Below are positions 32,127 through 42,895 of a stretch of DNA of 64,000 nt, piece by piece; position 1 is the stretch's first letter, and every line of letters starts with the position of its first letter. The DNA lies in the NCBI RefSeq assembly GCF_027595985.1, contig NC_073304.1:215542500-215606499 (forward strand). The letters run 5' to 3'. Position numbers and translations under genes: made by a program. Under the pieces are notes generated by a model, which was given only the letters and a program-made list of their open reading frames with translations, was not told where the DNA came from and made no database searches. This DNA is from Sorex araneus. Its lineage: Eukaryota; Chordata; Mammalia; Eulipotyphla; Soricidae.

Positions 32127-32282
32127 CATTTTTTTGTTTGGAATTTTGGGCACACCTAACAGTGCTCTTGGGGCTACTCCTGGCTATGTGCTCAGGTCAC
32201 TCTTGGTGGTGCTGGGAATCTAAACCAGTTCAGCCATATGCAAGGCAAGTGTCTTAACCCCTGCACTATGCCTCCTACTCCC
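32127..32282 (-). mobile_element. Old SINE
   Basis: Antisense copy with TTTTGGGCACACCTAACAG and CAAGGCAAGTGTCTTAACCC. Confidence 0.8.
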
Positions 32283-32406
32283 ATAATGCCTGCTTCCAGT
32301 TTGGCCAGCCAGGGCACCATTAGATTAGTAAAAAAAAAAAAGAGACAGAGAGAGAGAAAACAACTGGAATCAAGTTTCTTTGGAGAGGGGTCCCCCATCT
32401 TCTTGG

Positions 32407-32775
32407 TTTTTTTTTTTTTTTTTTTTTTTTTGCTTTTTGGGTCACACCCAGCGATGCTCAGGAGTTACTCCTGGCTCTGCACTCAGAAATTACTCCTGGC
32501 AATGCTTGGGGTAACATATGGGATGCCGGGGATCGAACCCCAGTCGGCCGCGTGCAAGGCAAATGCCCTACCCGCTGGACTATCGCTCCAGCCCTCTTGT
32601 TTGTTTTTTGTTTGGGGCCCACACCCAGCAATGCTCAGGGGTTACTCCTGGCTCTGAATTCAGAAATCCCTCCTGGTGATACTCAGGGACCATATGCAAT
32701 GCCAGGAATCAAACCCTGGTGGGCTGCATGCAAGGCAAGTGCCCCACCCGCTGTACTATGGCGGCTCCAGCCCCT
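32407..32775 (-). mobile_element. Two SINEs in tandem
   Basis: Young antisense copy 32407-32595 with a long poly(T), then a second copy 32599-32775. Confidence 0.92.
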
Positions 32776-33160
32776 GGAGAGGTGGGTTCCTTCAACAGCG
32801 TTTGCCAGCTGACTGCTCTGAACAGCACCTTTCAGAGCTAGGAACACACACAGGGTTCTGAGCCAGGAGTTGGTCATGACTTGCCTGGGACATGTCAGAG
32901 GTGCCTCAGATGGCAGTGCAGACAGGCGGTGGGGTGTCCAGGCCACTGACAGAAAGCAGATGGGTAGGAAGGACAGGAAGGAGTGACAGTGTGAGCCCTG
33001 CGAAGACGCAGAGGCCCTTGGTTGAAGGGAGCACAGGTGTGTGCGTGGAGCAGGAAGGCAGGACAGGTGGGTTGCCTGAGGCCGGCTGGAGGGCTTGGGT
33101 TGCCAGAAGGCCAGGGAATCACTGAACGCTAAGGAAAGCCTCCTACTCATTGAGTTTAGT
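32776..33160. other. Unique intergenic sequence
   Basis: No gene or repeat recognised. Confidence 0.5.
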
Positions 33161-33180
33161 CTTTCTTCTTCTTCTTCTTC

Positions 33181-33419
33181 TTTTTTTTTTTTTTTGGTGG
33201 TGAGGGGTTGGGCCACACCCCTCAGTGCTCAGGATTGACCTGTGGCTCTGAGCTCAGGGATCACTCCTGGCAAGGTGAGGGGACCATATGGGGTGCCAGG
33301 TTCCAACCTAGGTCAGCCGTATGCAAGGCAAATGCTGTTCGTGTACTATTGCTCCAGCCCCCTGAGTTCATTTCTTTGCAATTTTCTTGGTTGTTTTTGG
33401 TTTGGAACCACACTTGGCT

Positions 33420-33455
<36 letters not shown>

Positions 33456-33539
33456 TCATCCCACAGTGCTCAGTACTGAGGACTGACCACAGGCCTGTGC
33501 ATGAAAGTGTGCTGAGCCGGTTGAGCTCTCTCTCAGCCC
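33181..33539 (-). mobile_element. Two SINEs, one with a (GT)n expansion
   Basis: Antisense copies at 33181-33361 and 33384-33539. In the second, a perfect GT microsatellite at 33424-33454 has grown inside the SINE body. Confidence 0.82.
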
Positions 33540-33599
33540 CAGAAACAACTTTTGAGGGTTTGTTTTGTTCTCAAAACAACAAAGTAGAAGCTCAGATAG

Positions 33600-33985
33600 A
33601 GAAGGGAACACCAAGTAAAATGTGTTTGGAGGCCACGCGGAGGAAGGGAGATGCGTGCTGAAAGTAGACTAGAGACTGAACACAATGGCCGCTCAACACC
33701 CCTATTACGAACCACAACACCCAATTGGAGAGAGAGGACAAAAGGGAATACCCTGCCACAGAGGCAGGGTGGGGTGGGGGGAGATGGGATTGGGGGGTGG
33801 AAGGGATACTGGGTTTATTGGTGGTGGAGAATGAGCACTGGTGAAGGGATGGGGTCTCGAACATTGTATGAGGGAAACACGAGCACGAAAATGTGTAAAT
33901 CTGTAACTGTACCCTCATGGTGATTCATTAATTTAAAAATAAATAAATTAATTAAATTGAATTAAATTAAATTAAAAAAACAACA
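33600..33985 (+). mobile_element. LINE-like 3'-end element
   Basis: Sense relative of 22951-23358: GGAGATGCGTGCTGAAAGTA, ACACCCAATTGGAGAGAG, TTTATTGGTGGTGGAGAATG, then CTGTAACTGTACCCTCATGG and an AATAAATAAATTAATT tail. No frame. Confidence 0.82.
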
Positions 33986-34138
33986 AAGTAAAAGTTGTTA
34001 GCTCCCCGCCCCCCACCCCCACCCCTGCTGCACTCTGCCCTACTCTTTTTTGTTGTTGTTGTTATTATTTTTTTTTAAATTAGGAAGTGAAAGAGACTAA
34101 GAGTTTGGGTAATTTGCCTTGTGGTAGAGAAGTGAATT

Positions 34139-34188
34139 CCCTCTCTCTCTCTCTTTCTCTTTCTCTCTCTCTCTCTCTTTCTCTATCC
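34139..34188. repeat. (CT)n microsatellite
   Basis: CT repeat interrupted by TTT triplets. Confidence 0.9.
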
Positions 34189-34199
34189 CTGATCTGTAT

Positions 34200-34310
34200 C
34201 CCCAGCTCAGAAGTGAGCTTTAATCCTTCTTGGTCTGACTCCACTGTCCACTGTTCCTCACCCAATCACACAGCCAAAGAGCTGGACTTGTATCTAGAAG
34301 GTAACGGGGC
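34200..34310 (+). mobile_element. MIR-like remnant
   Basis: CACCCAATCACACAGCCAAA, GAGCTGGACTTGTATCTAG recall the MIR segment with TCACACAGC and a downstream head. Confidence 0.4.
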
Positions 34311-34420
34311 TTCACTAAAGATTGCTGAGTAGGTAAATGATACTAGTTCTTTTTTTTTATACCAGTTCTTTAAGTAAGAAATTATTCTAGCAATGTGGAT
34401 CATGTATTGAAGAAGGGAAT

Positions 34421-34935
34421 AAGAATTTAAGGTTTTGGGGCTGGAGCAATAGCACAGCGGGTAGGGTGTTTGCCTTGCACGTGGTCGACCCAGGTTCAAT
34501 TCCCAGTATCCCATATGGTCCCCTGAACACTGCCAGGAGTAATTCCTGAGTGCAGAGCCAGGAGTAACCCCTGTGCATAGCCAGGTGTGACCCAAAAAGC
34601 AAAAAAAAAAAAAAAGAATTTAAGGTTTCTTGGGACTGGAGCAATAGCACAGCGGGTAGGGCGTTTGCCTTGCATGTGCCGACCCAAGTTTGATTCCCAG
34701 CATTCTATATGGTCTCCTGAGCACCTCCAGGAGTAATTCCTGAGTGAAGAGGTAGGAGTGACCCCTGTGCATCACCAGGTCACTACTGCATGTGAGCCAA
34801 AATTTTTAAAAAAAAAAAAGAATTTAAGGTTTCTGGGGGCTGGAGAGGTAGTACAGACATCCCATATGGTCCCTTGAGCCCTGCCAGGAGTTAGCCCTGA
34901 GCATCTCTCAGTATAGACCAAAAAGAAACAGAAAG
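34421..34935 (+). mobile_element. Three SINEs at one repeated target
   Basis: AAGAATTTAAGGTTT occurs at 34421-34435, 34614-34628 and 34818-34832, each directly before a + strand SINE. The first is a full young copy (about 34437-34613), the second a slightly older copy (34629-34817), and the third an internally deleted copy (34838-34935). Confidence 0.93.
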
Positions 34936-34973
34936 CTATGGTTCCTGTATGAACCACAGAAGGTAGTATTGTT

Positions 34974-35264
34974 CTTAGTTTGTTTGGGGACCACACCCAG
35001 CCACACTTGGGGGTACCAGGGATTAAACCTGGGGCCCCTCCACATGTAGCATGCTTCCTCAATCCTTAAACTCCCTCCCTGGTCCCACTAGCATTAATTT
35101 TCTTTTTATGTTTGGGTCACATGCAGTAGTGTGTGGGGGCTACTCCCAGGCCTGTGGCTCAGGGAATGCTCCAAGGGTGTGGGGGTACAGGGGGATTAAA
35201 TCCAGGCCTCCAGCATGTAAAGCAAGTGCTTAGTCTGTCAGGCTGCCTCCCTGGCCCCCTAGCA
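34974..35264 (-). mobile_element. Two old SINEs
   Basis: Antisense copies at 34974-35085 and 35098-35264, with CCACACCCAGCC and TTTGGGTCACATGCAG starts. Confidence 0.75.
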
Positions 35265-35364
35265 ATCATTTTGATTACACACACTTTTATTTCTAACTCA
35301 CTTCACATTCTAAAACAGTACCATCCCACTTGATTGCTGATTCAGGGGGCTCGGGGGCTCAGGG

Positions 35365-35532
35365 GTGGGGGGCACAATCACACCCGGCTGGGCTCAGAGC
35401 TTACTCCTGATTCTGTGCTCATTCCTAGCAGGAACAGGGGACGGCGGGGTGCCTTCTAGGTGCTGGGGATTGAGCCCAGGTTGGCCACATATAAGGCAAG
35501 CGCCCCACCTGCTGTACTATCTCCCTGGCCTT
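35365..35532 (-). mobile_element. SINE
   Basis: Antisense copy from CAATCACACCCGGC to CTATCTCCCTGGCC. Confidence 0.82.
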
Positions 35533-35645
35533 CGATGGCTAATCTTGTCACCAAAAAGTTTGCAAAAATCAAGTTCACCAATTTTTGTGTGGTTTTTGGA
35601 ATTAATTCAGATAATTTAAGGCATTCACTTCAAAAGAGATGTTCG

Positions 35646-35725
35646 AGGCCAAGAATGTAACTCAGTGGTAAAACATGCCTCGCCTATATGAAGCTCTGGG
35701 TTTGATCCCCTGAGCCAAAAATATC
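35646..35725 (+). mobile_element. Simple tRNA-like (ID-type) repeat
   Basis: AATGTAACTCAGTGGTAAAA then CTCTGGGTTTGATCCCCTGA has tRNA-like A and B boxes but lacks the SOR body. A similar piece lies at 50242-50320. Confidence 0.55.
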
Positions 35726-35730
35726 AATAA

Positions 35731-35935
35731 AGGAATCGTTGTGTGGGGCTAGAATGATAGCACAGTGGGTAGGGCATTTGCCTTGCACACGGCCAACCCG
35801 GGTTCGATTACCAGCATCCCATATGGTCCCCTGAACACTGCCAGGAGTGGTTCCTAAGTGCAGAGCCAGGAGCAACCCCTGTGCATCTCCAGGTGTGACC
35901 CAAAAAGAAAAAAAAAAAGGAACCACTGTGTTAGG
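35731..35935 (+). mobile_element. Young SINE with target duplication
   Basis: Copy about 35745-35917 between GGAATCGTTGTGT and GGAACCACTGTGT. Confidence 0.92.
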
Positions 35936-35975
35936 GACAATGATTTGGATACTTAAGTTCTGAAAAACATGTTTA

Positions 35976-36325
35976 GAACCAGAGAGCTAGTCCAGCAGGG
36001 TAGGTCCTTGCCTTACAGGCATCTGACCTGGGTTTGATCCCCAGCACCCCGTATGGTCCCCTGAGCCCTGCCAGGAATGACCCCTAGCACCGCCAGGAGT
36101 GATCCAAAAAACCAAATCAAACCATGTTTAAAAAAGAAATGTCTCGGGGGCTGGAGCGATAGCACAGCGGGTAGGGCGTTTGCCTTGCACATGGCCAACC
36201 CGGGTTCGATTCCCAGCATCCCATATGGTCCTCTGAGAATGGCCAGGAGTAATTCCTGAGTGTAGAGCCAGGAATGACCCCTGAGCATCGCTGGGTGTAA
36301 CCAAAAAAGAAAAAAAAATGTCTCT
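35976..36325 (+). mobile_element. Two SINEs
   Basis: Older copy 35976-36118, and young copy 36149-36310 flanked by AAATGTCTC. Confidence 0.9.
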
Positions 36326-36457
36326 GCACCATATATTGTGTAGTTGGTATTATCTAATCACTCCTGCCTTCACTTTGAAAATGAATATACAAACAAAACC
36401 AACAAACTGGACAAAATAAAACAGCACAAGAGACCTAGTTCCATAAAACCAGACCCA

Positions 36458-36497
36458 TTCTCTCTCTCTCTCTTTCTCTCTCCCCCTCTCTCTCTCA
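36458..36497. repeat. (TC)n microsatellite
   Basis: Imperfect CT run next to an antisense SINE. Confidence 0.85.
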
Positions 36498-36499
36498 TT

Positions 36500-36668
36500 T
36501 CTTGGAGTGCGTGGGGCACACCTGGTGGTGCTCAGGGCTTTCTCCTGGCTCTATATGCAGGGATCACCCCTGACAGGCTCAGGGAACCATATGGGGGAAC
36601 TGGAGTTGGAACCCAGGTTTGCCGCCTGCAAGGCAAGTGCCCTCCTGGCTGTCCTGTCTCTCATGCCC
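36500..36668 (-). mobile_element. SINE
   Basis: Antisense copy of intermediate age, GGGGCACACCTGGTGGTGC to GTCTCTCATGCCCC. Confidence 0.8.
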
Positions 36669-36829
36669 CATATCTCTTTTCTTATGGCTCTTCATCCAGG
36701 AGGACCTGAAGATAGAAGAGAACTCAGACTAGACCTGCTCTAGCTTCTAGGACAGTGTATGTTGGTATAGGGTACGTGTGATGTGAACAGATGGAGACAC
36801 ATATTTGCTGAGGGGTGACTGACTTGGTA

Positions 36830-36980
36830 GAGGGGCGGGCAGTGGTTGGTCCACACTCAGTGCTGCTGGGGGCCACTCCTGGCTCCAGGCTTGGGAGTCT
36901 CTGCAGGTCATGCGTGGGAATGACACCGGGGTTTGCCATATGCAAGGCAAGTGCCACAACCCCTGGACTATGGGCCTGGT
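36830..36980 (-). mobile_element. Old SINE
   Basis: Antisense; keeps CAAGGCAAGTGCCACAACCC and a B-box remnant. Confidence 0.65.
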
Positions 36981-37180
36981 TCTGATGAAGGTGATGAAAG
37001 AGACTGGCTTTAAGACCACTTAGTCTCAGCAACGGCCTGTCCCTGCCACTCCTGAGGTCCAGCCATGTGTGGAAGGTTGGAGGACTCCAAGAGCACTCTA
37101 TCCTAATGAATACTTATGAAAAATTCTGGAATTCAGAAATGTGTTATAGGAAAGTAAACAAGATCAAAAAAGCAAAATAA

Positions 37181-37790
37181 GGGGGCTGGAACACTAGTAT
37201 AGCAGGTAAGGAGCTTGCTTTGCCTTGGCTGACCCAGGTTCAATCCCCAGAACCCCCGGTGGTCCCCTAAGCACTGCCCTGGAGTGATTCCTGATCCCAG
37301 AGCCATGAGTATGGGCCCCCAAAAAAACAAAAAACACGGGACCTGAGTGATAGTACAGCAGGTAGGGTGTCTGCCTTGCACACGACCAACCCAGATTTTA
37401 TCCCCAGCATCCCATACGGTCCACTGAGCACCACCAGGAGTAATTCCTGAGTGCAAGACCGGAAATAACCCCTAGGCATTGGTGGGTGTGACCCAAAAAG
37501 CCAAAAGAATCCAAAACTGCAATAAACCTCCAAAATTTTCAAGACCAAAAATAGATTCAAATGTACTAAATAGAAAGATGAATGGGGGTCTCTCCCATAG
37601 TTCAGAGGAGAGGGCATTTGCCTTGCACGTGGCTGACCTGGACTCAGTCCCTGGCATCCCATGTGATCCCCTGTGTACCTATAGTTCCCCGTGAACCCCC
37701 AGGAGTAATTCCTGAGTGGGAACCCAGGAATGATCCCTGAGCACCGTGGGGTGTGGCCCCCAAATCAAAAATAAATAAAACTTTTTTTAA
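37181..37790 (+). mobile_element. Three SINEs in series
   Basis: Copies at 37181-37330, 37337-37510 and 37583-37790, all sense and of intermediate age. Confidence 0.82.
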
Positions 37791-37817
37791 AAAGATCATA
37801 TGGGCTTTTACAGGTTT

Positions 37818-37838
37818 TTCCCAGAAGATGGCGCTATA
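37818..37838 (+). promoter_or_regulatory. Candidate CTCF/YY1 site
   Basis: CCAGAAGATGGCGCT at 37821-37835 fits the CTCF core at all but one position and also contains the YY1 core AAGATGGCG. Motif evidence only. Confidence 0.5.
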
Positions 37839-38305
37839 TGACAAGTCGGCTTCCACTCACCCTTTGCCTGGCTGTGCAGCAGAGGCACTTGCAAATAAAT
37901 AGGAAGGGATCCCGATCCAGAGGACATCTTCACCACCTACCCGCTGCTACTAGGCCCACAGTGCTGACAACTAGAGTCCTTTTTGAGAGACCCACTCCAC
38001 TATAGAAGCGAAGTTTGCAGAGGATGGGGGCGGAGCTCTCACGTGAGAGATGTGAGCATCTTGATGGAGAAGAGACAAAAAGACCTGAAATAACTGGGGA
38101 CAATTGTGCTAACAGAGCCCCTGGTGAAAACGCTGTTAAGAGAACCAGACAGTGCCACAGAGAGGCCCCAATTGGTTGGAGGGTTGGAGACAGGGTTCTC
38201 ATGCAGGAATCTGGTGTTCAGTTCCCAACAGGAGTCTGGTGTTCAGTTCCCAACTCAGAATACCACAGGGTGTGAGCCAAGAAAGAAAAGGCCAGACATT
38301 TTTTG
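37839..38305. other. Unique intergenic sequence
   Basis: A short tandem repeat of ATCTGGTGTTCAGTTCCCAA is present at about 38210-38255 (2 copies). Otherwise nothing recognised. Confidence 0.55.
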
Positions 38306-38309
38306 GTGT

Positions 38310-38845
38310 TTCTGTTTCTGGGTCATACCTCAAAACATCCCACATCCCACTCTGCTCAATCCTGACAGTTCTCAGGGAACCATATTTAATGCCCAAGATT
38401 GAACTGTGCTTGGCCACATGCAAGGCACGTGCCTTAACTTACCCTTTACTGTCTCTCTGGTCCCCCTTTGCATGTTTTCAATCAGATTTATTGAGATGCT
38501 CTGCCTACTGTATTATCTCTCAAATCTGTATATCAATCTGTTTTTTTTTCTTTTTCAGTCACACCTGGCGATGCACAGGGGTTATTCCTGGCTCTGCATT
38601 CAGGAATTACTCCTGGCGGTGCTCAGGGGACCATATGGGATGCTGGGAATCGAACCTGGGTCAGCCGCGTGCAAGGCAAATGCCCTATCCGATGTGCTAC
38701 TGCTCCAGCCCCCAAATCTGATTTTTGAAAGTATTTATTTGTTTGGTTTTGGGATCATACCCAGCTGTGCTCAGGTTTTACTCCTGGCTCTATGCTCAGG
38801 AAACCTAACAAGTGCCTAATTCATTGTGCTATCTCTCTGGCCACG
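38310..38845 (-). mobile_element. Three antisense SINEs
   Basis: Old copy 38310-38465, young copy 38538-38711 and a truncated copy 38735-38845. Confidence 0.85.
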
Positions 38846-38947
38846 ACCCCACCACCACCACTGGTGTTTTTTAAATGAAGAAATTAAAAATGATTGCAAT
38901 CTGGTGCTTAATTTTCAAAGTAAGAAGAATTAAACACAAGATATAGA

Positions 38948-39115
38948 GGTGAATCAGAGAGATAATATAACGGGTCAGGTGTTTGCCTTGCATGCTGCCA
39001 ATCCATGTTTTATCCCCGGCACCGCATATGGTCCCTTGAACATGTCAGGAATGATCCGTGAGCTCAGGGTCAGGAGTAAGCCTGGAGCACTGTTGGGAGT
39101 GGCCCCAGAACCAAA
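38948..39115 (+). mobile_element. SINE
   Basis: Sense copy of intermediate age ending GGAGTGGCCCCAGAACC. Confidence 0.82.
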
Positions 39116-39119
39116 AGAG

Positions 39120-39540
39120 AGAGTAGCTGCTTGCACAGATCTCTTTGAATACAATTTCTGTATGTAACTCACATTTATCAAGTTCTGTAAAGGAGTTCTG
39201 TGCCCTGGAGCCAGCTGAGTGCAGTTTCTGGCCTCTGAGGTGGGCAGTATTGTTCACTCCACGTGACTGGTGGTGGGACTGAACCCGTTCTGGAGCAGGG
39301 AGGGCTGAACCCAGTTGTGGGTTTCCCTTTGAAGCCACGTATTTGTTCCCGGGAAACCTAGAATATTTGCTACCACCAGAAAGAAAGATGAGCACTGATG
39401 CCAACAAAATGGCTCGTTAGGCTAAAAAGTAGGGGGGGGGTGTGAGGGAAAGGAAACAGACTTAAACACACTTTCCAGGTTCCAGGAGCAACTTTGGAGT
39501 CAATATTGAAATGTGTCTGAGAAGGCAAGAATCTGGGTTA
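39120..39540. other. Unique intergenic sequence
   Basis: Nothing recognised. Confidence 0.5.
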
Positions 39541-39542
39541 GG

Positions 39543-39718
39543 GAGCTGGAGCGATAGATAGGACAGCTGGCAGGGCGCTTGCCTTGCACACAGCTGATTT
39601 CATCTTCAGCACCACATAAGGTCCCCTGAACTCTTCCAGGAGTAACCCCTGAGCACTGGGCTCTCAGGAGTAACCCCTGAGAATAGCCACGTGTGGCCCC
39701 AACACAAAAACAAACCCA
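39543..39718 (+). mobile_element. SINE
   Basis: Sense copy with a partly duplicated body (GGAGTAACCCCTGAGCACTG then GGAGTAACCCCTGAGAATAG). Confidence 0.82.
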
Positions 39719-39719
39719 A

Positions 39720-40470
39720 AAGAATCCAGCAAGTCTTGGAGAAGCCTACAGCCCTTCCTTCTCATGAACCCCTTCACCCAGGGTGGATCTGCAAGCAGAA
39801 AGGTTGCTTTTATGGATAAAGCAAGTGTTTTCCAGAGATTAGAGAAAGGACTAGGATGCTATCCAGACACAACTGATTTCCAAGGCTGCAGCTTCATATG
39901 ATGCCATCCTGAAAAAACAGCAACAACAACAAAGAGAGTCTCTCGCTTTGCATCCCATTTGTTCTGCTGGCTACACTTTGTCTCCTTTATCCTCCTTTGG
40001 AATACATTGCAAGGGGCTGGGGTACAGCAGGTGGGAAAGAGGCGGAAAAGGGTGGAGAAGGCCAGGAGGGTGCAGCCAGGACCAGACTGGGAGGCCAGGC
40101 TGAGACAGCCCAGCCAGATGTGGGCAGCTCTGCCAGCCGCTGCGCACGTACAGGGACCGCCCCGCCTCCCCCCTCCCCCCCCCCCCCCCCGCAGGGTCCC
40201 TGTGGCGGATGCTCAGCTGAAAGTGCAGATCCAGTGGGCAGCAGCTGGGAGGAGGGGACTGGCGTGTTCCACAGCAGACAGGCTCAAGGGACCGATTTGT
40301 AGAGTCGAGGCCCAGAGGCAGTCGTGTGCAAGCTGCTCGGGGCTCCGGGTCACTGGAGAAATGAGGCGCTTTCTGGCTGCCAACATTTCCCCTCCTCCTT
40401 TTTCCGACTCACCTCTTCCTCCTTCTCCTTAAACCTGCTGATTCCCTTAGGCAGCTGGGATCACCGTAAG
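39720..40470. other. Unique GC-rich sequence
   Basis: No SINE or supported gene. A poly-C tract lies at about 40168-40190. Confidence 0.5.
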
Positions 40471-40481
40471 CTAGAGTCTGA

Positions 40482-40860
40482 TCCGTGTACCAGGGAACTG
40501 GGGGAGCCTGGAAACAGTAGAACCTGGGAGAGGTATCCGTGTACCGGGTAAATGAGGGGGGTCTGGAAACAGCTGAATCTGGGGAGATGGAACTGCCTGG
40601 CGAGAAAGCAAGGGGGTTCTGGAAACTGCCGAACCCAGGGAGGCCAATTTGTGTACCGGGGAAAAACATGGGGGGACCTGGAAACAGCAGGATCTGGGGA
40701 GACAGTTCGTGTACAGGGAGGGAGGGGCAACCCTGAAAACCGTCGAAGCTGGGGAGGCTGATTCGTGTGCAGGGGGAGCAGGGGGAGACTGGAAACTGCA
40801 CAATCTGGGGAGATGCACCGGTGGAAGCTGGGGCAACCTGAAAACAGGGGCTCTGTGGGA
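40482..40860. repeat. Minisatellite, about 7 units of 53-59 bp
   Basis: Units start near 40482, 40535, 40589, 40646, 40705, 40761 and 40814. A typical unit runs TTCGTGTACAGGG, a G-rich spacer, CCTGGAAACAGC and then GAATCTGGGGAGA. Units differ from each other by roughly 15-30 percent. Confidence 0.88.
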
Positions 40861-41629
40861 GGGGGATGGCTCAGTGGGTGATTGCAGAGGGAACCCGGGG
40901 GCCTCAGATGAGGCAGCTGGGGTGGGGCTGGGGGTTGGAGGTTAGGGAGACAGTCTAGCCCAGTGCAGGAGGAGGTAGTTGAGGAGGGGTTGGGGGCAGG
41001 ATGCAAATCATGTCTGAGTGGTTTGAGAACTCTTCTTCCACTGGGGCAGAGTGAGGGGAGAAGGTGAGCACCCAGGGTTTCCTGGGGGAGAGCAGAGGGT
41101 CTTTGTGGATAGTTGAACCTCCTCAAAGGATCCAACCCTGGAATTCTCAGGGAGCTGCAGGGTCGGGAGTGGAGGATCAGGAGGTTACAGGATCTGCATG
41201 ACACTCCCCCCCCCTCACCCCCCAGATGCCTTCTTGCTTCTTCCCCACATCTCACTGACATTGACGGGACAAGCTTCTTGTTCTCTTGCCTTCAGTCCCC
41301 CTGACCTCTACCCCCCAGCGGTTCGCTTCTGAGTGACAGACAAAGACAGAGCGGCAGACAATCAACTGAAGGACCCCCGCATCCCCACCCCCAGCTTCTC
41401 CACCCCCACCCCAGTGAGGCCCCAGACTGTCAGGCCAGTGGAGCTGCCTTCATGTGACAGGCTCTCAGGAGTCAGTGACAAGAGAGTGAGATTTTTGGGA
41501 TTCTGCCTTGTGCTTCTTGGAAACCAGAGTTTCTCAGTCAGCGGCCTCCCAGGGAGGGAGAGAGTCCCGCCGGTGCTGGCCAGGGAGGGGGTGTGGGGTC
41601 AGATCTTCTCTAGCTCCCTTTGGTTTGGG
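40861..41629. other. Unique GC-rich sequence
   Basis: No SINE or supported gene. Long frames here are by-products of base composition and the minisatellite. Confidence 0.5.
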
Positions 41630-41915
41630 TTTGTCTTGTTTGTTTTGGGGCTGGGGGATGGCTCCAAGCCGTGTTAGGGGAACCCAGGGCCACTCCAGGT
41701 TGTCCTTTGTCTGGATGGTTCAGTGCTGGGGTCCAGGGATGCTGTGGGGATCAGGCCAGGTGGGGCAAGACATCCCCAGAACCACCCCAGGAAAGCTCAG
41801 GTTCTTCCAGAGCTGTACCGGGAGAGGCCTGGGAGATGTGATGTCCCAGGGATGGAAACGGGATCCCACACATGCAAGGCACACACCCCTGGTCCCTGTG
41901 CTATCTCCCTAGTCT
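41630..41915 (-). mobile_element. Old SINE, expanded or compound
   Basis: Antisense pieces recognised by TTTGTTTTGGGGCTGGGG and CATGCAAGGCACACACCCC to CTATCTCCCTAG. The middle is hardly alignable. Confidence 0.5.
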
Positions 41916-41929
41916 GTGGTCTCAGAGTT

Positions 41930-42215
41930 TTAAGTCACTGTCACTCTTAAATCACTGTCACTGTCACTATCATCCCATTGCTCATTGATTTGCTTGAGCG
42001 GGCACCGGTAACATCTCCATTGTGAAACTTGTTGTTACTGTTTATGGCATATCGAATACACCACGGGTAGCTTGCCAGGCTCTGCCGTGCAGGAGAGGTA
42101 CTCTTGGTAGCTTGCCGGGGTCTCCAAGAGGGGCGGAGGAATTGAACCAGGGTCGGCCACGTGCAAGGCAAATGTCCTACCCCCTGTGCTATCGCTCCAG
42201 CCCCAGAATTTTAAA
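41930..42215 (-). mobile_element. Composite SINE with non-poly(A) 3' end
   Basis: The best preserved of three. It starts with repeated TCACTGTCACT units, contains CTCATTGATTTGCTTGAGCG and GGCATATCGAATACACCACG, and ends with the tRNA-like head at 42204. CAGAGTTTTAA (left) and CAGAATTTTAAA (right) look like the target duplication. Confidence 0.9.
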
Positions 42216-42227
42216 TAATTGTAATTT

Positions 42228-42402
42228 TTTTTTTTTTAGTTTTGGGGCCACACCCATTGCTGCTCAGAGTTTACTCCTGATTCTGTGCTCACTGATCACT
42301 CCTGGCAGGGTTCTGGGGACCAAGTGGGGTGCTGGGGATAGAACCTGGATTGGCCTAGTGCAAGGCAAATGCCCTACCCACTGCACTATCTCTCTTGACC
42401 CC
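42228..42402 (-). mobile_element. SINE
   Basis: Antisense copy beginning with poly(T) and TTTTGGGGCCACACCC. Confidence 0.85.
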
Positions 42403-42693
42403 CCCTCAGCATTTTTAACCTAAGTACTGCTCAGACTTCCAAAAGCTCTTGCAACCTTGACCTTATCATTCTTAGTAGACCATAGGGACAAAGCAAAAGA
42501 GCAATTTTTTTTTCTGATTTGTGGACTCGCCTCAGGCCTCTAGCTTCAAACAGCAGGTATTGCCTGGACTTTGGATGCTGTGGGACTGTTGAAGTTAGTT
42601 GACCCTGGCCTTAGGGAAAACTTTTCCGCTTTTCCTTACTCCAGGAAGTTCCTCCCTTTATTTATTTGATGATTTATTTATTGCTTGAGGGCT

Positions 42694-42749
42694 GCAGTTT
42701 GATTAATGTTTGAGTCTTCAGCTTGTCAGTCTGGTTTTGTCTCTCGCAA
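42694..42749 (+). repeat. 56-bp exact duplication, copy A
   Basis: Begins GCAGTTTGATTAATG and ends TTTTGTCTCTCGCAA. Identical to 44302-44357. Confidence 0.95.
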
Positions 42750-42895
42750 TGGCAGTGCTCCGGACTTACTCCTGACTTTGTGCTCTGATCACTCCCAGTA
42801 GTGCTTGGGAAACCATATGCAATGCTGAGGATCAAACACACATCAGATATGTGCAAAGCAAGCGCCGTAACCCCTGTATTATACCTCCTGTCCTA
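42750..42895 (-). mobile_element. Old SINE
   Basis: Antisense copy directly abutting duplication copy A; ends TTATACCTCCTGTCC. Confidence 0.75.

Noticed and set aside
33600-33985. Retroviral LTR
   Set aside because: It ends in a poly(A)-like tail, its relative at 22951 has L1-type target duplication, and no TG...CA ends or primer-binding site are seen.
40461-41261. 266-codon proline-rich minus-strand frame
   Set aside because: Generated by the minisatellite and GC-rich composition; no domain, and units differ in non-triplet lengths.
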